The notes beneath the pieces were generated by a model that had not been told where the DNA came from, did no database searches, and saw only the letters and a program-made list of their open reading frames with translations. Below, piece by piece: positions 58,601-64,000 of a stretch of 64,000 bases of DNA. Both the position numbers and the translations under genes were made by a program. Numbering within the stretch: position 1 is the stretch's first letter; each line of letters opens with the position of its first letter. The DNA is from Schizochytrium sp. CCTCC M209059 (taxonomy: Eukaryota; Sar; Bigyra; Thraustochytrida; Thraustochytriidae), in contig KN805444.1 of NCBI GenBank assembly GCA_000818945.1, forward strand, positions 62,001-126,000, in the 5' to 3' direction.

Positions 58601-59524
58601 GCCGACACGGAAGCCTCGCTCGCCGATCTTGCGACATTTGACAACAGCAACTTTGCCAAGTACTGCAAGCAATACGGCATGGTGATTCCCAAGATTACGA
58701 CGACTCTCATGCATGAGTATGTGGAGGCGTGGCAAAAGGCTGGCCTCGTGTCCGAGCCTGAAACCTTTTACGGCCGCCCACTCACGGGCAAGGTCGCCGT
58801 GATCACTGGCGCTTCGTCGGGTATCGGGGCTGCCATCGCGCGTGCCCTCAGCAAGGCAGGCGCCAAGGTCGGGATTGGTGGTCGTCGCCTCGAGCGCCTG
58901 CAGGCTCTCGCGGACGAGATGAAGGCGAGCTCTGGCGGCCAAGTGTTTCCCTTCCAGGTCGACGTTACGAACCGCGAACAGGTTGGCAGCTTTTTCAAGG
59001 CATGTGAGGCCGAGCTCGGCCCCGCAGACATCTTTGTCAACAACGCCGGCGTCATGCACTACACACGCATCGAGCATCTCAAGGAGGATCAGTGGCACAA
59101 GGAAGTTGACGTCAACTGTAAGGGTCTTCTCAACTGCACCGCCGCAGCGCTCCCTTCCATGTTGGCTCGCGGCAAGGGGCACATTGTGGCCACCTCTTCG
59201 GACGCCGGCCGCAAGGTCTTTCCGGGCCTCGGTGTCTACTCTGCGTCGAAGATGTTTGTCGAGGGATTTTGCCAGGCGCTCCGTCTCGAGAATTGCGACA
59301 AGGGCATCAAGGTGACGACGATTCAGCCTGGCGACTGTAGGACGGAGCTGCCTGCGCTCACTACCGACGAGACTGCTCGTTCCGAGTTTGCGCAGAGCTC
59401 GCAGGACCGGGATGTCTGGCTTGATCCCGAGGATGTGGCGCGCGCTGTGGTCTTCGCGGTGTCCTCCCCTGCGCACGTTGGCATCAACGAGGTTCTCATT
59501 GAGCCGCGCGGTGCCCCGGCATAA
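55655..59524 (+). CDS. NRPS-like A-T-R-SDR carboxylate reductase, candidate glycine betaine reductase
   Basis: This 1289-residue, single-exon enzyme has four modules. The adenylation domain (about 10-525) has YSSGTTGKPKG (168-178), YKTGDRAR and the A10 lysine K510. The thiolation domain carries FFDIGGHSLLA with the phosphopantetheine Ser S577. A thioester reductase domain (about 672-1030) has TGVTGFLG and the catalytic YxxxK (Y837, K841). A C-terminal classical SDR (about 1043-1289) has TGASSGIG, NNAG, S1181/S1182 and YSASK (Y1195, K1199). The A-domain residue that normally binds the alpha-amino group (Asp in FDxSVWE) is Val in NVFFVWE (V213, F214, W217), arguing against an ordinary alpha-amino acid. 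This order is that of fungal ATRR, which reduces glycine betaine to choline through an aldehyde. The same role is my inference. Activation needs a 4'-phosphopantetheinyl transferase. Confidence 0.92.
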   Translation: MASQDAVRDEDIGPCLHTLFRESAAKYADRVAVQSAKKKITYKELDEATDRLASMLVQAGVKKDSCVGILMERCNEYALAYIAILKAGGAYMPIDPGYPQGMLEDVLTDATPTVVLCKRNFVARMPESQTVILLEPEWEQCLDDLTPEGQAALDNVDKTDLDALAYVVYSSGTTGKPKGIACPHRGAVFSYKWRFENIPYNESKGPEVEACNVFFVWEMMRPLLRGQTLLVIPDDVIYDPPALTAFLQTNGVTRMLFTPSLLEAVLDCKSIEPKELFGRMRSMTTIILCGEVVTVALQERVKANMPWAALWNLYSVSECHDVAALDLAGGEYGSRKYCPVGKLFDGVEAHVMDESLAPCPLGEVGELYVAGPTLARGYLNRDELNRQRFPVVDGKRLYKTGDRARVLPNRELEILGRCDSMVKVRGYSVELRAIEAAIMTLDTLVSSCVVVVQGEEGEDKFVIAYVVLRTTAEATCRNVRLALKAKLPHYMVPAFVIDLEELPTHEVSGKLDKKSLPPVDLATGQLAGRNRSMSTENDVTLPRSTLEFELHKIWCNVMNMRQIDIVFDSFFDIGGHSLLAARLVQQIKSDLGHDVGVVELFANSTIEALAEFIERKPSLEHAGSSGSVVSAVTPKHKKLDLNAEVDVFDASKAINDIAMRAFWRSTHFAQVRARAVLVTGVTGFLGSFILAELLRNDDIDVVYCVVRAATPKEGAERVIKTLKDRDMWNPEDRDRIQVFAGDASLHHMGLDDDDYAVLSTGVDVVVHCAAIVNLVYPYEGLRAANVIGTRNVIEFALHGKVKKLAYISTDGVFPDGMKNCKEDADLDSFTEKLGNGYAQSKWVAEKLVRRAMDRGLPAIVFRPGNLGGVGSVWNPSDLNFLVLTGCIEVGATPNVPGWCMEMTPVDFASQAIVKIIQDKESLGETFHVTNFGNCLEANAYFDALRNVGYGLESCSLESWRAKVLRSSSPTTEKLRNALLGGAADTEASLADLATFDNSNFAKYCKQYGMVIPKITTTLMHEYVEAWQKAGLVSEPETFYGRPLTGKVAVITGASSGIGAAIARALSKAGAKVGIGGRRLERLQALADEMKASSGGQVFPFQVDVTNREQVGSFFKACEAELGPADIFVNNAGVMHYTRIEHLKEDQWHKEVDVNCKGLLNCTAAALPSMLARGKGHIVATSSDAGRKVFPGLGVYSASKMFVEGFCQALRLENCDKGIKVTTIQPGDCRTELPALTTDETARSEFAQSSQDRDVWLDPEDVARAVVFAVSSPAHVGINEVLIEPRGAPA

Positions 59525-59580
59525 TAAAACTCTTCACAGAATACATTAAGCTATCGGTCGGTTTGTCCCTATCCTGTGGA

Positions 59581-59611
<31 letters not shown>

Positions 59612-60121
59612 AAAGAAGAAAGAACTAAAACAAGAAAAAGAGAAGACATAGCAGTAGAACGCGCGCAAATGCGCAATTGAGCAAATCATCTTTATCGAAA
59701 TAAACCGTGATTCGCAGTCAATTAGAGAATGGGCTTGCGTTCCGGTCGTACATACTTTGAGAGTCTGGCAGCCAACCACACTTGCTTTGTTTGAAAAGAC
59801 GCATGGAGATTACTTGAGTTGGTGAGGTAGACTGGCATACACAAAGCGGGAGAAAGAGAGAGAGACGGGCAGTGTGCGCTTGGGCCCCAAAAGTCGGGCG
59901 CGTTGCATTCCGACTTGCATACACGATGCTGGCCAAAGCGTCGTTGGCATGGTTGACAACTGCTTCAGCCAACGAGTTCTTTCTGCTTTTCGGTTCGGAA
60001 ATTTAATCCTGATCTTGTGCTGTAATTGTTGTTGTTGTTGTTGTTGTGGTGGTGGTGGTAGTGGTAAACTTTGTCTTGGCTTCATTTGTTTTCTTCTTCT
60101 TCTTCTTCTTCTTCTTCCTTT
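59525..60121. other. convergent 3' intergenic region with simple repeats
   Basis: An (AG)n run lies at 59582-59607, (TTG)n at about 60026-60045 and (TTC)n at about 60092-60117, ending next to the CKS1 stop codon. No gene is seen. Confidence 0.6.
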
Positions 60122-60657
60122 TTACTCGGAAACCTCGGCGTCGCTCATCACAGGACCAAACTCGCGCTCATATGCCTCGCGCTCCTCCTTAGCAAGCGCA
60201 GGGTTTACAAGACCGGTTGACGGGTCCGTGCCAATAGGTCGGCGGAAGAGAAGAATGTGCTGCTCAGGCTTATGGATCGCATAGTGCTTCCAGCCACGCT
60301 ACGCATGTACCATGAATGGCCCAGCAAGGCGATTTCGTGGAACGCTGTTAGCCCTCGATGGGCCGATGGGTTTATTATTCACTCCTGGCATCTTCGATAA
60401 CTTACGCTCTGCTGAATGTGGTATCCACGCCATTCGTGCTCCTCCAAGAGACGGTCCTTGGGGAAATGCTTGGCGATCTCCTTGGGGCAGATTACATGTC
60501 TGTAGCTGTCTGTGTACATCCCAGCAGCTCACGTTCGCTCCTGTCGTCAGTTTCTCAAGGTTTCTCTACGTGCATAGGCAAAGAACATAAGAAACGTACA
60601 GATACCATCGGTGTACCGGTCGCTGTACTCGATGCGCGAGGCCACGTCGTGGGGCAT
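60122..60657 (-). CDS. CKS1: cyclin-dependent kinase regulatory subunit CKS1, three exons
   Basis: This spliced gene encodes about 110 residues. Exon 1 (60657-60606) encodes MPHDVASRIEYSDRYTD plus one base; exon 2 (60509-60406) encodes YRHVICPKEIAKHFPKDR, then LLEEHEWRGYHIQQS; exon 3 (60298-60122) encodes RGWKHYAIHKPEQHILLFRR, PIG and a short tail ending in TAA. Intron 1 (60605-60510) begins GTATCT and ends ACAG; intron 2 (60405-60299) begins GTAAGT and ends GTAG. The reading frame stays open across both joins. Every CKS landmark is present: the SDxY start, EYRH-type YRHV, EWR, QQS-RGW and HILLFRRP, which form the phosphate-binding site and kinase contact. CKS1 binds CDKs and promotes multisite phosphorylation in the cell cycle. 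The exact acceptor of intron 1 could be 3 nt downstream. Confidence 0.93.
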
Positions 60658-62209
60658 CTTTCCGATTCTGTGATGTGCTGTGTTGTGCTGTGTTGTGCTG
60701 TGCTGTGACGCGATGTGACGGACGGCGGCAGTTAGCAGCCCTTTTGGCGTCTGCGACTTTGTCTCATTTCTCCGTCAGTTTCCCGCCAACTACCTCGCTC
60801 GCCGGCGCGACGCGTCTCCCCAGCACGCCCATTCTCCCGTCCCGCTCTCCTCCTCGCCGCGCACGTGCGCTGCGCGCTCACCAGCGCTGCGCCGCGGCTG
60901 CCGTGGCTGCCGCGCTCGCCGCGTGCGTTTCGCCAATGTCGGCCATTCTCCTCTCCGGCCATGGTCCCGAGACCCGCTGCCGGGCGCGCGCGGGGGGCGC
61001 GGGCGGCGCGGGGGCGTCTGCGCCGCGCCGCGCCGCGCTCTCTCTCGCGCGCGCGCCGCTGGATCACTCGCTCACTCACTCGCTCGCGCGGTCGTCGTCG
61101 CTCTCGTTGCGGGTCTGCTATGCTGTTCTGCTTGCTCTCTCTCGCAGTTATTTACTATGGACGTGCTCGTGGCGATCGCGCCATGCCCGATACCGACGCG
61201 CCAAAACCCGCACAGCCTCGGCTCCAGCGCGGGGAAACTCGCGAAACCCGGCCCTGCGGACGGACGTGCGCGCAGGCGGGCAGCGGCGGCGCTCTCTCGC
61301 GCGTACTGCTCCCGGGCTCGGCGTCCCAGAGGCGGCGCCCGTTTCGAGGGAGGTTTCGAAGGATGCGCGGCGTCCTGTACGCAGGGCCCACCTGGGGGAG
61401 AAAGCGGGGAAGAGGCAGGGAGGATCCGGGTCTGGTGAGGGGAGCACGGGACTTTTGGGCGTGCGTTTGGGAGGCTTAACGTAGGTTCGAGTGAGGGTAT
61501 GGGCGGGGAGGACGGCTTTGGACGGGAGGAAATGGCCGTGCGTTGCTGCGCTGCGTTGCTCATAAGAATGATTGCTTTAGGTTTGAGGAGCTGGTCGTTT
61601 CGTTTTGCCGTGCATCATCCCATGTTTCTCTAAAAGTCTCAAACGTCCTTCCTTCGCAACTTAATTATATCGCAACCGCTTCACGCTGCTGCTGACAATC
61701 TTGTTCATGAAAACTCAAAACTCAAAACACGGCCTTCAAGATTCCCAAATCCCCCCAAAATAACTTGTTCGCTCACTCACTTCCGGCATCGATCCCCAGG
61801 TAGATAGACCTCTCTACTTGCAAGCCTCGACCTCCATCTCCTAACTCACCGACCTCTCGTCGCCACAATCGCAGATAAAGATGCAGATGCAGCTGCAGAT
61901 GCATTCGAGCAAGCGAAGCGGCCATGCATCCCTGCAGAAACTCCATGTACACCTCCCTCCCCGGCCCTCGTCATCCACCGCCAGCTCGCTTCTCGTTCGT
62001 CCTCCATCTCCGGCGAGAGGCGAAGCGGCCTATCCCCGCGCGGCGACGCGTCCGCGCCCCCTTGGGCCTCTTTCGCGCCGCGCTGCGCGACCATAAAAGA
62101 AACAACTCCAAGCGCGCAGCGCAGCGCATCGCGAGCGCGAGGACTTGGCGTACGCGAGCGAGGCCGGCGAGGGCGGCGTACGCGAGCGGGCGCGGGCCCG
62201 GCAGCGAGG
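60658..62209. other. divergent intergenic region between CKS1 and mS33
   Basis: A (TGCTG/TGTTG)n pentamer lies at about 60670-60708, within 15 bp of the CKS1 ATG. (TCAC)n lies at about 61068-61085. The remainder is GC-rich, with overlapping open frames on both strands and no domain. An undetected spliced gene is possible in this 1.5 kb. Confidence 0.4.
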
Positions 62210-62770
62210 ATGCTCGCCGCGTCGCGAGCGCGCGCGGCACTGGCGCCTGCGGCGGCGGCGGTGCAGCAGCAGCAGCAGCAGGGCTTGCGGATGGCGGCGC
62301 CGCGGCTGCAGGCCGTGCGCCACTTCGCGATGGCGGGCACCGTGAAGCGGCACGTCAAGACGCGCATGAAGCGCGAGGGACAGGTGATCGGCGACGTCTC
62401 CGGCGCGCCCACCGTCTCGCGGGAAGAGGACATCTTTGACGCGCAAAAGGCGCTCTTCGGGTACCGCGAGCCGTACTCGGGCGCGAATATGGACAGGAAG
62501 GAGGAGCGCTGGGTCAAGCGCGTGGAGGCGCACCGCGTCTGGTACCCACCCACGCTGGAGGAATTCAAGCAGTCTGTACGCTTTGATCTCAAGCGCCAGC
62601 GCGCGAAGCTCCGCGAAGTTGAGGGCTCCGAGGAGGACCTCGCCGCCATCAATGAGCTTCTTGCCGTCTTCCGATGGACCCCGGCGCAGATCCAGAGGAG
62701 ACACCGACTCACCGTGCTCAAGCGCCGCGGTAAGGGCCCTCCCAAAAAGGGCCAGGGCAAGCGCAAATAA
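62210..62770 (+). CDS. mitochondrial small-subunit ribosomal protein mS33
   Basis: This 186-residue protein has an N-terminal Ala/Arg/Gln-rich presequence (MLAASRARAALAPAAAAVQQ) with a CAG-encoded Gln run. The conserved mS33 (MRPS33/Rsm27) features follow: IFDAQKALFGYREP, then VEAHRVWYPPTLEEFKQSVR and the signature C terminus RRGKGPPKKGQGKRK, equivalent to GKEKPKKGEGKRAAK in animals. It is a component of the mitoribosome small subunit head. It is longer than animal mS33 because of the presequence and an insertion before the C-terminal basic tail. The ATG at 62210 is first in frame. Confidence 0.82.
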   Translation: MLAASRARAALAPAAAAVQQQQQQGLRMAAPRLQAVRHFAMAGTVKRHVKTRMKREGQVIGDVSGAPTVSREEDIFDAQKALFGYREPYSGANMDRKEERWVKRVEAHRVWYPPTLEEFKQSVRFDLKRQRAKLREVEGSEEDLAAINELLAVFRWTPAQIQRRHRLTVLKRRGKGPPKKGQGKRK

Positions 62771-62990
62771 TCGTAATTACAATATAAAAAAAAAAATGAA
62801 GCAAAACCTGAAAAAACAAACAGAAAGACATTGATACAGAATTTCAGTAACGAATGCGCTACCTTTGCTCCCATATTTGGATGGTTCTTCTTCTTCTTCT
62901 TCTTCTTCATCTACTTCATGCTTCATGCTTCTTCCCCTGTTATTTGCGTTCATCGACGACACGCTTTCATCATTTTATATAATATCTGGA
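62771..62990. other. convergent spacer with (TTC)n
   Basis: This short AT-rich spacer between convergent genes contains a TTC trinucleotide run at about 62888-62909. No gene is seen. Confidence 0.5.
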
Positions 62991-64000
62991 TTAAACCTGC
63001 TCCTCGACTGCGTAGTGTTGCCAGATCTCATCGTGTTCTAGCATGTTCCGCACGCCCGGATGCGCCGTCTTCTGCAGCGCGTCGACTACAGCGTCAGCAT
63101 GTCCCTGAAGTGCGCCACGGTCTGGCTCGATGAGATCGAGGAGCTTGCGCACAGGCTCCTCGCGAAGTAAATGCGGTCCCATCGCGTCAAAGAGATCCAA
63201 AATACGCGACGAGCGTTCCTCCCCCCTCGCCTGCTCATTCTCTTGCCCCTCCTGCTGACCCCCGGCAGGATCAAGATGACGAGCTTCTTCAACCAACAGT
63301 TCCGCCAGCGTTACATCAAGCATTGTGTTGGCGGCCAAATGCTCCGCCCAACCATCAAAGTCCGCGAGCGCAAGCAGAACATCAAGATAGTCATCAATGG
63401 CCGCTGCGCCTTCGCTGCCATTGCCAGCACGTTCCAGACCATCCACGAGACGTGGACCATGGCCTGCCGTCGAGAGCGCCATGGCCTCGTCGGGACACCG
63501 TTTCAGCATGACAATGAGAGCGCGTGCGAGCAAATTCCGCCGTGCAGCTTCGTCTGGCGCTCCATCTGTACTGGTAGGCGGCGAAGGCGAAGGCGTTCTT
63601 GCCGAGGACGATGGCACTGGAGGAGGTGGACGCGCTGCCTTGAGACCCCCATCTTCAGCAGTCTGCGAAGGCTTTCTGCTGCGGGAAGGAATGGGCGGCG
63701 GCGCGCCCTTGCCTGTCAGAGCACCGCCACGGCCCGAAGGACGCCGCTGCGGTCGCGGCGGCGGCGCACCTCCCGCTTGCGAGCTGGTCGCTCGAGCTCG
63801 TGGATTGGCCAGCTGTGCAAATGCCTCGAGCAAGCTGCGCAAAAACGCCGCCTCGTCCTCCAAGCGCACTTCGCCATGCTCGTACTCCTCCAAAAAGGGG
63901 CGCACAAACACTCCTCCAACGTACAGCTCGCGCGCGACTTCGGGATACTCCACACGCACCACGGGCGCTTCGTGCGGCACATGCACCGCCTCGTAGAGGC
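62991..64000 (-). CDS. RME-8/DNAJC13-like endosomal protein, C-terminal part (5' truncated by the window)
   Basis: The frame is open to the right edge and ends at TAA at 62991, giving about 336 residues. The start is outside the window: the first complete residues, LYEAVHVPHEAPVVRVEYPE then VARELYVGGVFVRPFL, match a highly conserved block near the C terminus of RME-8/DNAJC13 (plant GRV2). The family coordinates endosomal tubulation with Hsc70, the WASH complex and SNX1. The later part is armadillo-like helical repeats (LARALIVMLKRCPDEAMALS, LFDAMGPHLLREEPVRKLLD). A Pro/Arg/Ser-rich disordered insertion of about 75 residues (APPPRPQRRPSGR and following) interrupts the helices. The length of the complete protein cannot be judged. 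Confidence 0.85.
   Translation of the reverse strand, partial: LYEAVHVPHEAPVVRVEYPEVARELYVGGVFVRPFLEEYEHGEVRLEDEAAFLRSLLEAFAQLANPRARATSSQAGGAPPPRPQRRPSGRGGALTGKGAPPPIPSRSRKPSQTAEDGGLKAARPPPPVPSSSARTPSPSPPTSTDGAPDEAARRNLLARALIVMLKRCPDEAMALSTAGHGPRLVDGLERAGNGSEGAAAIDDYLDVLLALADFDGWAEHLAANTMLDVTLAELLVEEARHLDPAGGQQEGQENEQARGEERSSRILDLFDAMGPHLLREEPVRKLLDLIEPDRGALQGHADAVVDALQKTAHPGVRNMLEHDEIWQHYAVEEQV

Noticed and set aside
1..64000. tRNA, rRNA or CRISPR features
   Set aside because: I scanned for GGTTCGA/GTTCAA T-loop patterns with matching acceptor stems, rRNA-like segments and spaced direct repeats. None was convincing; the tandem arrays have no spacers and are microsatellites.

Overview
The window is nuclear DNA of a gene-dense, mostly intron-poor protist. 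The markers of a eukaryote are a mitochondrial ribosomal protein (mS33), a complex I subunit (NDUFB3/B12), a mitochondrial ETF-alpha, CKS1, a spliceosomal SR140 homologue, a Rab GAP and an RME-8/DNAJC13 homologue. A CFAP97-type protein suggests a flagellated stage. Long single-exon genes, GC-rich 5' flanks full of short tandem repeats, and a glycine-betaine-reductase-like A-T-R-SDR enzyme fit a marine heterotrophic stramenopile, with a thraustochytrid (labyrinthulomycete) as my best guess. That is inference from gene style only; no rRNA or tRNA gene is present to confirm it.

Layout. 0-9 kb: a pentanucleotide array, a TBC Rab-GAP (+), a repeat-rich stretch with a 9-bp satellite, and a PNPOx/flavin-reductase fusion (+). 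9-14 kb: a 1552-residue CBM20-TPS-TPP protein (-) whose catalytic residues look degenerate. 14.2-14.9 kb: an assembly gap. 15.8-23.4 kb: NDUFB3 (-), a 900-residue membrane protein (+) and an ABCG half-transporter (+). 24-29.5 kb: an HNH-like protein (-) divergent from a LamG-containing protein (+), then a small type I-like membrane protein (-). 30.4-36 kb: SR140/U2SURP-like (+), a polytopic membrane protein (-) and a tandem CNB-RGS protein (-), which has about 490 bp of CTTTG repeat just upstream of its start codon. 37-41 kb: CFAP97-like (-), a 2OG-Fe(II) oxygenase (+) and ETF-alpha (-), the last with a motif-dense upstream region. 43.4-45.8 kb: a WW/EF-hand protein (+). 46-54.4 kb: a tandem array of four MFS transporters (-). 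55.6-59.5 kb: an A-T-R-SDR NRPS-like reductase (+). 60-64 kb: a three-exon CKS1 (-), mS33 (+) and the C-terminal part of RME-8/DNAJC13 (-), which runs off the right edge.

There are no operons. Neighbours share little function, but several pairs are divergent with short spacers. Signalling is represented by the CNB-RGS and EF-hand proteins and the TBC GAP, osmolyte and carbohydrate metabolism by the A-T-R-SDR enzyme and the CBM20-TPS-TPP protein, and transport by the MFS array and ABCG. The most interesting items are the apparent pseudo-enzyme TPS/TPP with a starch-binding domain, the A-T-R-SDR enzyme with an altered adenylation pocket, the CNB-RGS fusion, a cluster of CACTTGC/GCAAGTG sites upstream of ETF-alpha, and the habit of 5-6 bp tandem repeats sitting immediately upstream of start codons. 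Start codons below were chosen as in-frame ATGs checked against the bases; introns were found by eye only for CKS1, so other small spliced genes may be missed.
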